Of a stretch of DNA of 35,613 nucleotides, positions 24,488 to 31,810 are shown in pieces (the first letter of the stretch is position 1; each line of letters opens with the position of its first letter). A program made the position numbers and the translations under genes. The notes beneath the pieces are model-generated. The model searched no databases. It was not told where the DNA came from and saw only the letters and a program-made list of their open reading frames with translations. Origin of the DNA: Merdimonas faecis (GTDB lineage: Bacteria; Bacillota; Clostridia; Lachnospirales; Lachnospiraceae); assembly GCF_001754075.1 (NCBI RefSeq), contig NZ_MIEH01000033.1:1-35613 (forward strand), written 5' to 3'.

Positions 24488-24567
24488 TTCTCCTATCCTT
24501 TCTTCTTTTCTCCCAAATTATAGTTGATTTTAGGAGAAAAATCAAGTTGTTAGGAGAAAGCTTCTCC
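24488..24567. repeat. Array of five TTCTCCYAA-like boxes around the fic promoter
   Basis: The TTCTCC core occurs on the plus strand at 24488-24493, 24508-24513 and 24562-24567, and as GGAGAA at 24533-24538 and 24553-24558. Four of five extend to TTCTCC(T/C)AA. The boxes flank and fill the fic promoter spacer, and the last two form the palindrome GGAGAAAGCTTCTCC. The first also includes the fic ribosome site. A repeated operator for a DNA-binding protein is the likely meaning. Confidence 0.7.
24517..24545 (-). promoter_or_regulatory. Promoter of fic-jetABCD
   Basis: Minus strand: -35 TTGATT (24545-24540), 17-base spacer, -10 TATAAT (24522-24517). One box lies in the spacer and another just after the -10. 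Confidence 0.75.
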
Positions 24568-24607
24568 CAAAACCGTGTAGGATTACTTGCGTTTTTCTTA
24601 TGGTCAG

Positions 24608-24636
24608 TTGATTTCCTTTTATTTTTTGGCTATAAT
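24608..24636 (+). promoter_or_regulatory. Promoter of the AAA/DUF4143 gene
   Basis: -35 TTGATT (24608-24613), 17-base spacer, -10 TATAAT (24631-24636). AGGAGG lies before the ATG at 24672. A diverged copy of this promoter region occurs at 27087-27141. Confidence 0.75.
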
Positions 24637-24671
24637 AAGATTGAATCGTATTTTAGCCAGGAGGTCTCGAT

Positions 24672-25895
24672 ATGACATATATTAAAAGGGATTTGGAACC
24701 AAAAATATTATCGTTGTCCAAAGAATATTCAGCCATTCTTATCACTGGCCCAAGACAGGTTGGCAAAACTACTATTTTGCGCCAACTAATGCAAAAAAAC
24801 AGAGCTTATGTCACGCTCGATGATCTTGAAAACCGGGCCATGGCTCAAAATGATCCTGCGCTTTTCCTTCAGCTGCATGACCGTCCAATTCTTATTGACG
24901 AAGTTCAGTATGCTCCACAGCTTTTTTCATATATTAAGATCGAAATTGACAATGGTGCCGAATCCGGCAGTTTCTGGCTTACAGGATCCCAGTCGTTCCG
25001 TATGATGGAACTGGCCCAGGAATCACTGGCCGGAAGGGTGGCTCTGCTCCACATGCCATCTTTATCACAACATGAAATCTATGGCAGCGGAAGCAATTCT
25101 CCTTTTTCAATTGATCTGAATGCACTAAAGGAAAGAGCCACAACACATGCACCCGCAGATATGCAGGAAATCTATCAGCGCATCTGGAAAGGGTCTATGC
25201 CAGGATTAATCAGCGGCCGCTTTTCCGACCGGGATGTTTTCTACAGCAGTTACCTTCAGACCTATATTGACAGAGATGTCAGTGAGCTTATCCATTTAAC
25301 CGACAAACTGATATTCCGTGATTTTATCCGTGCGGCGGCCTGTCGTATCGGACAGCTGCTAAACATTCACGATATTGCCCAGGATGTTGGAGTATCTGAT
25401 GATACCGCAAAACGTTGGCTTCAGGTTTTAGAAAAATCGGATATTATTTTTTATCTTCGGCCCTACTCCAACAATCTTTTGAAACGCACTGTAAAAACTC
25501 CTAAGCTGTATTTTTTTGATACAGGACTTGTTGCTTATCTTACAAAATACAGTTCGCCTGACATTTTGGCAAACGGAGCTTTAAACGGCGCAATTCTTGA
25601 AAACTATGTGGTGTCTGAGGTTTTGAAGACCTACCAAAACGATGCAAAAGAATGTCTCTTGTGGTACTATCGCGATAAAGAAATGCATGAGATTGATATG
25701 ATTATTGAAAGCGACGGCATACTGCATCCTCTGGAGGTTAAGCGTTCCGTCAATCCAGGCAGCAAGCTGATCGGTGCATTCGATATTTTAAATAAAGGCA
25801 GTGTCCCAAAAGGGAAGGGCGCTCTTCTCTGTATGCGTCCCACACTGTCAGCAGTCAATAGCGATAACTATATTATCCCAATTTGGATGATATAA
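24672..25895 (+). CDS. AAA ATPase with DUF4143 domain
   Basis: A 407-aa protein of the large AAA_14/DUF4143 family. The Walker A is GPRQVGKTT at 26-34 and Walker B is RPILIDEVQYAP at 71-82; a sensor-like WLTGSQ follows. A winged helix region precedes the C-terminal DUF4143 domain, which ends with a DMIIESDGILHPLEVKRS stretch like a PD-(D/E)XK nuclease core (Asp, Glu-x-Lys). Function is unknown; members are common in accessory regions and thought by some to be defence or toxin-related. It is divergent from fic-jetABCD. A relic of a second copy lies at 27087-27176. Confidence 0.87.
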   Translation: MTYIKRDLEPKILSLSKEYSAILITGPRQVGKTTILRQLMQKNRAYVTLDDLENRAMAQNDPALFLQLHDRPILIDEVQYAPQLFSYIKIEIDNGAESGSFWLTGSQSFRMMELAQESLAGRVALLHMPSLSQHEIYGSGSNSPFSIDLNALKERATTHAPADMQEIYQRIWKGSMPGLISGRFSDRDVFYSSYLQTYIDRDVSELIHLTDKLIFRDFIRAAACRIGQLLNIHDIAQDVGVSDDTAKRWLQVLEKSDIIFYLRPYSNNLLKRTVKTPKLYFFDTGLVAYLTKYSSPDILANGALNGAILENYVVSEVLKTYQNDAKECLLWYYRDKEMHEIDMIIESDGILHPLEVKRSVNPGSKLIGAFDILNKGSVPKGKGALLCMRPTLSAVNSDNYIIPIWMI

Positions 25896-25897
25896 AC

Positions 25898-25940
25898 GAA
25901 GGCATAGTCCAGATCTATTCTGATGCTGGGCTATGCCTTC
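25898..25940. terminator. Hairpin after the AAA/DUF4143 gene
   Basis: GAAGGCATAGTCCAG and CTGGGCTATGCCTTC form a 15-bp stem with one G-T pair and a 13-base loop, three bases after the stop codon. No clear T run follows on either strand, so it may be an mRNA-end stabilising structure or an unusual terminator. Confidence 0.5.
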
Positions 25941-26059
25941 ATCGACACTTCTCCATTGTCCTTCCTCCTTTGAAAGTACTGAAAGCTCATAATTGACCTC
26001 GAGAGAGCCTCCAGATTTTGTTTCCGAAGTTCATCTTTGCGGCAATAGAATTGACTCAT
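25931..26059 (-). other. Short open frame, possible gene remnant
   Basis: A 42-codon minus-strand frame, rich in Arg/Lys/Gln (FYCRKDELRKQNLEALSR in the middle), reads like the end of a real protein rather than random sequence. There is a stop a few codons upstream, so if it was a gene, its front is gone. I do not recognise the family. The rest of 25896-26146 shows nothing else coding. Confidence 0.25.
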
Positions 26060-26146
26060 ATCCCACAAAGTCAAGTAAGTTTGCTATGGCAGTCAGCCGA
26101 CAGGCTACCGCAAAGTTTTTCAGTGCCCCTCCTCCCTGGAACAGTT

Positions 26147-26983
26147 TTACTCCTTCCTTCGCAAGTCGATGACGCCAATCCCACCAATATCGGTAAGCCT
26201 CATCTCTCTTTCAAACCAGCTTAGATCTTCCTCTCTTCTCTCCACGAACATTTTCAGATAATCGGGGATTCCTTTCCTATAATGTTTAATCCCGATGACT
26301 CCCGGCAGATTATTCCGGTTCTGTTCCTTTTGGATCAATATCTGGTTCATTCTATTTAGCAGCCTTTCCGCATCTCTAACAAACAGCAGATCACAAAGAG
26401 ACAGTTTAAAAGAACAATTCAACAGATCTCCATCCAGAATCTTCCGCCTTGAGCCGCCAAACAGCAATTCATAAACCGCTGATGCCAAAGATATATAGCA
26501 TCCATTCTCGCAATCCTCACACCACCTGAACGTTTCCTCGCTCAGCCAGGGATTATTCTTCATTTGCTCATTGATATCCGACTCTCCCGTCGAATAAAAC
26601 ATATATAACGGCAGGGCATCTTTATATTTAGCCTCATTTATAAGCAGATCAATCTGCATCCCATTTTTATTACTATAACTTAACAATGGATAATTATCCC
26701 TGGTATAAAGATAAAGCTTTTTGGCCTGTACCAGAAAACGGTATGCACAATACTCCTCCGAATACATATCCGAAGTCAGAATCCACCATTCCCAGTCACA
26801 TCCATTTTCCGCCTCTTCATGCTTTGTAAATGCCTGATAATATATGTCAGGGCATTTTTCTGAAACCTGGTACAACAGCCAGTCTGTTAAAGATTCCTCT
26901 TTCACATGTCTCTGTTTTTTCAGCCACCAGTAAAGCTGACTGGAACAATCATGAAACAACATAATTCCATCACTCTCTTTCAC
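26147..26983 (-). CDS. DUF6615-like putative nuclease
   Basis: A 278-aa protein. The segment KHEEAENGCDWEWWI (54-68), followed by YRFLVQAKKL (81-90), looks like the DUF6615 family and resembles a PD-(D/E)XK core: Glu57, Asp63, Glu65 and Gln86-x-Lys88. The C-terminal half has no further motif. The GTG start at 26983 was chosen because of a GGAG six bases upstream; an ATG at 26962 is the alternative. It is single, leftward, and flanked by a relic of the AAA gene. A defence role is inferred only from the neighbourhood. Confidence 0.6.
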   Translation of the reverse strand: MKESDGIMLFHDCSSQLYWWLKKQRHVKEESLTDWLLYQVSEKCPDIYYQAFTKHEEAENGCDWEWWILTSDMYSEEYCAYRFLVQAKKLYLYTRDNYPLLSYSNKNGMQIDLLINEAKYKDALPLYMFYSTGESDINEQMKNNPWLSEETFRWCEDCENGCYISLASAVYELLFGGSRRKILDGDLLNCSFKLSLCDLLFVRDAERLLNRMNQILIQKEQNRNNLPGVIGIKHYRKGIPDYLKMFVERREEDLSWFEREMRLTDIGGIGVIDLRRKE

Positions 26984-27086
26984 ACGCTTCTCCAAACTCT
27001 TCCATATGTCGCTTTGAATACATATTCATTGATACCCAAGGGCCTTGAATACATACTAGCACAGATTCCCCACTGTTTCTACTTGT

Positions 27087-27176
27087 ATTACTCTCGTTTT
27101 TCTTATGCGCAGTTGATTTCTTTCTGTTTTTTACAAATAATAAACTACCGCAAAACGTTGGCTTCAGGTTTTAGAA
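27087..27176 (+). pseudogene. Relic of a second AAA/DUF4143 gene
   Basis: The sequence from 27087 to 27141 resembles the promoter region of the intact ATPase (24582-24636), including TCGTTTTTCTTATG, CAGTTGATTTC and a decayed -10. It is directly joined to 31 bases (27146-27176) identical to 25403-25433 inside that gene, where they encode part of the winged helix. The more than 700 bases between were lost, leaving no open frame. Confidence 0.75.
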
Positions 27177-27190
27177 TATTCTGACCTGTA

Positions 27191-28279
27191 TCATTGGCGC
27201 GCCAGGCTAAAAAAGTCATCATTCAGCGCCATAGCCCGGATCATGGCAGCCTGATCTTCGGAATTTATCCGAAGACAGGTAAACGGATAATAGCGCTTAA
27301 CCGATTCTTTATTATTTTCAATATCCGCAAATATCTTTTCCCAGTCCTTCTCCCTGAGAAGAATGGAAGTATTCTCAGAGACAAGCCATTTACAACGATT
27401 ATATGCCGTATCTCTCATTAGTCTGTCGACCAAGTCCGCTTCTGCCTGCAGTATATGCTGACAGACACCATATGACTTCTTTGCGGCCGCCTCCAGAACC
27501 GGATGAATCGTGTCCCCCGGTTTATACCGTAGCAGGTCTTCATAATCCGAAATGTCATATTCTTTGTCTACTTTTCCTCTTTCATATAATCGCTGTATCA
27601 GCAGTTCATCCGCATTTTCGCCAAGTAACAGGCTGGCATATATCTTCTGTTTTTCTTCCGTACTGAACGGAAGCCTCTCAACCCTTTCATAAAATCTGTC
27701 CGGCACACAGCGAGACGGCGGTTGTATTGGTTCATCCAGATATTGATTGATCAGTTCTGTCGCCTGCAGACACTGGCTGCGTGTTATATCTCCGTATATG
27801 AATATCTTGTCTCCCAGTCTTGCTTCAAGAAGGCAGGCGATCGCCAGAAGATAAATGTGATATGGTTTGCCAGATGTTGTCCGCCCCCATGTGGTCCTTA
27901 CCTTCTGAAATCTCGGGTCTTCCCAGCTGTAATCCATACAATCCGCTATCGCTCCAAGCATAGCATCCCCGGCCTCCTGATCAAACAGATCGCCTTGAAC
28001 AAAATCCCTGAATAATGAAATGTCATCTGCGGTCTGCATTGTTTCATAATCCCCGGATGCAGTCCATCCGATCCGCTTCGCATTTTTGCCAAGCCACCAG
28101 GCCGACTCCTCTTTCTCAGCTGTAGGAATAAGACAGATTGTATCTATACCTTTCACATTTACCTTTCTTCGTTCTGCCAGCGGAAAAATCTTAAGAAAAC
28201 GAAGCGTTTCCTCGTATGCCTGTACCCATTCTGCCTTTGAAACCGAATTAGAAACTGCCAGACTTATGTATTCACCCAC
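27191..28279 (-). CDS. Uncharacterised 362-aa protein
   Basis: I do not recognise this family. The protein is soluble, has many Trp/Tyr/Phe residues, no signal peptide and no membrane helix. Notable parts are a GKNAKRIGWTASGDYETMQTA-like front segment, a middle YLLAIACLLEARLGDKIFIYGDITR stretch (in two pieces, about 145-170) and a Lys/Glu-rich end. The middle part reads like an immunity-type or scaffold protein but this is a guess. The GTG start at 28279 follows GGAGAGGGGG; the frame runs on to 28300 from a TTG. A clear promoter lies upstream and an XRE regulator is the next gene. Confidence 0.65.
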   Translation of the reverse strand: MGEYISLAVSNSVSKAEWVQAYEETLRFLKIFPLAERRKVNVKGIDTICLIPTAEKEESAWWLGKNAKRIGWTASGDYETMQTADDISLFRDFVQGDLFDQEAGDAMLGAIADCMDYSWEDPRFQKVRTTWGRTTSGKPYHIYLLAIACLLEARLGDKIFIYGDITRSQCLQATELINQYLDEPIQPPSRCVPDRFYERVERLPFSTEEKQKIYASLLLGENADELLIQRLYERGKVDKEYDISDYEDLLRYKPGDTIHPVLEAAAKKSYGVCQHILQAEADLVDRLMRDTAYNRCKWLVSENTSILLREKDWEKIFADIENNKESVKRYYPFTCLRINSEDQAAMIRAMALNDDFFSLARQ

Positions 28280-28328
28280 TCTGTTTCCCCCTCTCCTCAA
28301 ATTTGTTTATACGTTACGTTTTTACGGT

Positions 28329-28357
28329 ATTTTATCATTCAAAAAAATGCATGTCAA
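28329..28357 (-). promoter_or_regulatory. Promoter of the 362-aa protein gene
   Basis: Minus strand: perfect -35 TTGACA (28357-28352), 17-base spacer, -10 TAAAAT (28334-28329). Repeated CGTWACG-like motifs (about 28310-28326) follow the -10 and could be an operator for the adjacent XRE protein. Confidence 0.7.
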
Positions 28358-28380
28358 TCACAACACGCATTTCAGGCAAT

Positions 28381-28704
28381 TTAACATTCTTCTTTCAAGG
28401 CATCGAAATATCCCCTCAACCGGTCTTTCTGCCGCTCCGAAAGAGCACGGTATTCCTGGATCAGAGATATTTCTCCACTGCTTAGGACCAAATCATACTC
28501 CACCGGCTTCCCCTCTGACAAAAGCTCATACGGCGACACATGCAATACTTCACATATTTTCATTATTTTATCCGCTGCCGGGTTGGTCTTCTTTCTCTTC
28601 CAGTCACTGATCGTACTCTGAGATATTCCTGTCCGATTTGCAAACTCTTTCTGGCTGATCCCTCTCTGCTCCATGAGCAGATAAATCTTCTCGCTGATGA
28701 TCAA
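28381..28704 (-). CDS. XRE-family transcription regulator
   Basis: A 107-aa protein with an N-terminal helix-turn-helix (about residues 4-60): ISQKEFANRTGISQSTISDWKRKK in two pieces, then NPAADKIMKICEVLHVSPYELL. The C-terminal 45 residues are a short helical dimer part. The ribosome site TAGGAGGAG is strong. It is upstream of and in the same direction as the 362-aa gene, which has its own promoter, so autoregulation or control of that gene is likely. Confidence 0.9.
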   Translation of the reverse strand: MIISEKIYLLMEQRGISQKEFANRTGISQSTISDWKRKKTNPAADKIMKICEVLHVSPYELLSEGKPVEYDLVLSSGEISLIQEYRALSERQKDRLRGYFDALKEEC

Positions 28705-28893
28705 TTCGTTTCTCCTCCTAAGTTTCTTCCGCTACACACATATTTACGTTCTCCCAGATCCGCTCTTTGCCCGACGCCTGCCTTTCTCAATTCCGTACTC
28801 GCTCTCCGATGCATTTATCACTTGCGAGATCCACTGTCTCCGGGAACTCCAGTCAATTCTTCTTCCAAAAAAGCCTGCTTTTTACATTGCGTA

Positions 28894-28916
28894 TTTACAC
28901 GGCACATACCATGTAA
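28894..28916. promoter_or_regulatory. Inverted repeat TTTACAYGG-N5-CCRTGTAAA, possible operator
   Basis: TTTACACGG and CCATGTAAA face each other with five bases between; one pair is mismatched. Another TTTACA lies at 28881-28886. It is in the gap between the HD-domain gene stop and the XRE gene. The gap 28705-28937 has no other clear content. Confidence 0.35.
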
Positions 28917-28937
28917 AAGGGAATCTAGCAAAACACT

Positions 28938-30569
28938 CTAAGACACCACATCCAATAACAGCCTTTTACAGATTTCCTGATTGTCGATATCAGCAGCATC
29001 TTCATCTACCCCTGGTTTCCGTTTATAAAACAGATAAAAGAAATTATCTCTCTCACGCTCTTTCGCCTGCAAAGAAGTTACAATATCTCCAACTTTAGCA
29101 ACTTTTTCTCCTTCCTTGGTTTGAAACACAATATTCGTTGAAGAAAAATCGGCCTTTCCAAATCCACTGTTAAACTGCGATGCCATCAGAATGATGAAGT
29201 TGCACTCCATATGATTTTCATCTGCATACTTTTTCAGAGAATTCATAACCTTTAATATTTTCTTTTTATCTCTTAACTGCGTTTTCTTTGTTTCTGAATC
29301 CATCTCTGTCTCTTCAATAACCTCTTTTTCTTTCTGCAGCTTTTCTATCAGCACATTATCTATCACCCAGGAATCAGTGCTTTTAGAAAGATACAAGGCC
29401 GTAACACTCATAGCATCTTCAAAATCCTGCAGCAGTGATCCGCCGTGCGTCATTTCTAATATAAAAGCTTTATACTCCGCTTCAGATTTCCACACCGGAT
29501 GTCTCCTTCCCCTGCGTTCAAAAAATTCACGACTCATATCATTCGGAAATGCATTCTTCATCAGATAAACAATATCATCATCGCAAAGCAGAGAGATGGA
29601 AATCCCCTTGCGAAGTTTTTGACCCTTCTCAGACAATGTTTCTATGGAGAAAAGCTTTTTGCTGCCTTGATTAACCTCTTTGCTAAGATGCGCAATAATA
29701 TGCTGAAGAAGATAAGTTTCATACAACACAACAGGATGCGACTGGATCCATTTCTTCTCCGCATCATGCGCATAGACAACATTTTCAATCACACTAATCG
29801 CATTTTTATTATAGGCAATCTTATAGTTGCCCTGATCTCTTGCTATTGTGAGGGAACTGATCAGCCTTACATAATCTATGTTAACAGTATCAAATCCAGT
29901 AATATACGCATCTCTAAGCAAATAGTCCAGCTTATCGACATCTATAACTTTGGAGTTAAGCATAGCGATAAAACAGTTTTTAATACTATTTTCAACTGAC
30001 TCTGTATTACTATATTGATACCCAGTAATACATCTTGCAAAGAACTCTTTCTCACTTTCCTTTAAGAAAAAGCTTTCAAATTCTATGATACCAATAATCG
30101 CACTTGCTATTTCATGAGGCGCTGCCGCCTGACTGTTTCCCTTCGGGACATCCTTTTTAAATAATTCGCTTCCGACACTCCTTATCAATCTTGTATGTAA
30201 TTCCCTGTAATCACGTCCCTTTCCCAGATAAAACTCTTCTCCTGTATGCGAAAAAGGTGCATGGCCCACATCATGAAGCAAACAGGCAAGCTGAAAAAGT
30301 TCACCTATACGCTCTACCTCTTTCATCTCCTTTTCTTTGGACTTCACTTCTTCCACCAACCGTCTGGCAGCAAGATTTCCCAGGTAATATACCCCAATGG
30401 AGTGGACAAAACGATTGTGTACCGCAGAAGAATAAAGCGGAGAATAACTAGTCTGTAGTATTCTCCGCAGTCTTTGAAATGTAGCCGTATCTACAATATT
30501 ATTCATATATTTTACTGGTATCTGAATATATCCGTAAATAGGATCTTTCAGCCTTTTGTACTCTTTCAT
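28938..30569 (-). CDS. SAMHD1/dGTPase-like HD-domain phosphohydrolase
   Basis: A 543-aa protein of the HD superfamily. The metal ligands are visible: RFVHSIG (His56), CLLHDVGHAPFSH (His99, Asp100, and His103), and VIDVDKLDYLLRDA near 215, matching the SAMHD1 DVDKxDY pattern. Such enzymes hydrolyse dNTPs to nucleosides and triphosphate. The C-terminal third has charged helices and no known motif. In bacteria such enzymes can deplete dNTPs during phage attack. It starts two bases after the 119-aa gene, so the two are one unit. It is a dNTPase by fold; defence is inferred from context. Confidence 0.88.
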   Translation of the reverse strand: MKEYKRLKDPIYGYIQIPVKYMNNIVDTATFQRLRRILQTSYSPLYSSAVHNRFVHSIGVYYLGNLAARRLVEEVKSKEKEMKEVERIGELFQLACLLHDVGHAPFSHTGEEFYLGKGRDYRELHTRLIRSVGSELFKKDVPKGNSQAAAPHEIASAIIGIIEFESFFLKESEKEFFARCITGYQYSNTESVENSIKNCFIAMLNSKVIDVDKLDYLLRDAYITGFDTVNIDYVRLISSLTIARDQGNYKIAYNKNAISVIENVVYAHDAEKKWIQSHPVVLYETYLLQHIIAHLSKEVNQGSKKLFSIETLSEKGQKLRKGISISLLCDDDIVYLMKNAFPNDMSREFFERRGRRHPVWKSEAEYKAFILEMTHGGSLLQDFEDAMSVTALYLSKSTDSWVIDNVLIEKLQKEKEVIEETEMDSETKKTQLRDKKKILKVMNSLKKYADENHMECNFIILMASQFNSGFGKADFSSTNIVFQTKEGEKVAKVGDIVTSLQAKERERDNFFYLFYKRKPGVDEDAADIDNQEICKRLLLDVVS

Positions 30570-30571
30570 AC

Positions 30572-30931
30572 TTACACCCCTAAAGCCTGAATCGAACGTT
30601 GATTCATAAATGCAAGCAAAACATCCAATGCAAGATATCCCCGGAACTGGTGTACCAGATCATCTACATCCTTTCCTTCCTTCAGCGAAATCCCTTTTTC
30701 GCCCTCTTCTTCGTTTTCTTCAAAAAAATCCGAATAATTCCTGAACAAAGCATCAGTATTATCCCGTGACAGAATCAAAACCGCTTTTTCTCCATTTTCC
30801 TTTAAGATTTGAACCACTTCTGAACCATAACTTTCAAGTTCATGATACGTAAGAAATCTTTTATCCGTCTTTTTCAACACCTCGATCAGCGCGTTTGCCG
30901 CCAAATCCTCAATCCCAATATAAAAACACAT
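30572..30931 (-). CDS. Uncharacterised 119-aa protein paired with the HD gene
   Basis: A 119-aa acidic protein with IGIEDLAANALIEVLKKTDKRFLTYHEL at the front and an acidic run (FFEENEEEGEKG) in the middle. I do not recognise the family. The start at 30931 follows TTGGAGGGA; the frame to 30958 has no ribosome site. Its stop is two bases from the HD-gene start, so they are co-translated and may work as a pair. Confidence 0.7.
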   Translation of the reverse strand: MCFYIGIEDLAANALIEVLKKTDKRFLTYHELESYGSEVVQILKENGEKAVLILSRDNTDALFRNYSDFFEENEEEGEKGISLKEGKDVDDLVHQFRGYLALDVLLAFMNQRSIQALGV

Positions 30932-30989
30932 ATTCCCTCCAACTAAGCAAATCATCATTAATAAAATAGCATACAGATTATGTAGGAAA

Positions 30990-31019
30990 AGTATAACACT
31001 TTTTATGGTATATACTCAA
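30990..31019 (-). promoter_or_regulatory. Promoter of the 119-aa/HD pair
   Basis: Minus strand: -35 TTGAGT (31019-31014), 18-base spacer, -10 TATACT (30995-30990). Confidence 0.55.
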
Positions 31020-31050
31020 TATAGCATATTGCTGAATTTTATATTCCAAT

Positions 31051-31250
31051 TGGGGGTGCGGACAAAAAGTTGGACTCTTGCACATCGTGACTAACGATGA
31101 AACACACAAAAGAACAAATAGCTATCTAACTCCAACTGCTGCAAATGCTGAAAATATCAATATTCTCAAAGCACCGGTATCGACCAGACGGCTCTCATGA
31201 ACCGAAAGAAAACAGTAATAATTGATGCCCTAAAAAATAAATATTTCTTG
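31051..31250 (+). mobile_element. Possible insertion-sequence remnant
   Basis: The stretch beginning GGGGGTGCGGACAAAAAGTT and a short frame MKHTKEQIAI look like the edge of an insertion sequence; the frame stops at once. It also holds a hairpin CATCGT-GACTA-ACGATG (31083-31099). No transposase is left. The match to IS ends is from memory only. Confidence 0.25.
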
Positions 31251-31252
31251 AC

Positions 31253-31810
31253 TTAATCCTGTTTATAGTATTCCCTTATTAGATTTTCCAACTTTCTTAA
31301 AATTCCGATGCAATCCTTTCCTTTAATTTCAGAAACATAATTCTCCTTCTGTGCTCTAAAGACCGCTCTAGTTTTCCCATCCACCTTATCATCTATTGAA
31401 ACTTGATCCAGATCTCCAAAAAGAAGGATCGGCCTTGATTCCACGTCCTTAAATTTCATTCCCCCGACATCTTCTATTTTACACGTCAATCGAACACCTG
31501 ACCATGATATCTGCGCAACTTCAAACATCTCAGCAGAATGTTTAAAAAGATTATTAATATAACGAATTCCCGATACAAATTTCCTTATATTCCTGTCAGT
31601 TATCTTTACTTGCTCCAACAAAACAACCGCTGAATATATGGCCTGACGCAGTGTATCAACCATATCCATTTCTTCTGTTGGTAAATATAGCGTTGTCACG
31701 CCGTATTTTTCCCGCTCCTTCATACAGTTCTCAATATAAGCATTATACTCATTCTCATATTGCGATCTATATTGGTCAAAACACCGAATATGATATTCTA
31801 TATTATTCAT
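31253..31810 (-). CDS. Uncharacterised 185-aa protein, last gene of the AbiG-like operon
   Basis: I do not recognise the family. The protein is soluble and mixed helical/strand; it starts with a Tyr/Glu-rich helical part and has a KFVSGIRYINNLFKHS segment (about 80-95), reminiscent of an HEPN-like helix but without a clear RxxxxH motif. The ATG overlaps the stop of the metallo-beta-lactamase gene by four bases (ATGA), so it is translationally coupled to it. Confidence 0.65.
   Translation of the reverse strand: MNNIEYHIRCFDQYRSQYENEYNAYIENCMKEREKYGVTTLYLPTEEMDMVDTLRQAIYSAVVLLEQVKITDRNIRKFVSGIRYINNLFKHSAEMFEVAQISWSGVRLTCKIEDVGGMKFKDVESRPILLFGDLDQVSIDDKVDGKTRAVFRAQKENYVSEIKGKDCIGILRKLENLIREYYKQD

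Noticed and set aside
27014-27062. Direct repeat TTGAATACATA (two copies, about 35 bases apart)
   Set aside because: Only two short AT-rich copies; could be chance or a minor operator for the DUF6615-like gene. Not enough to call.
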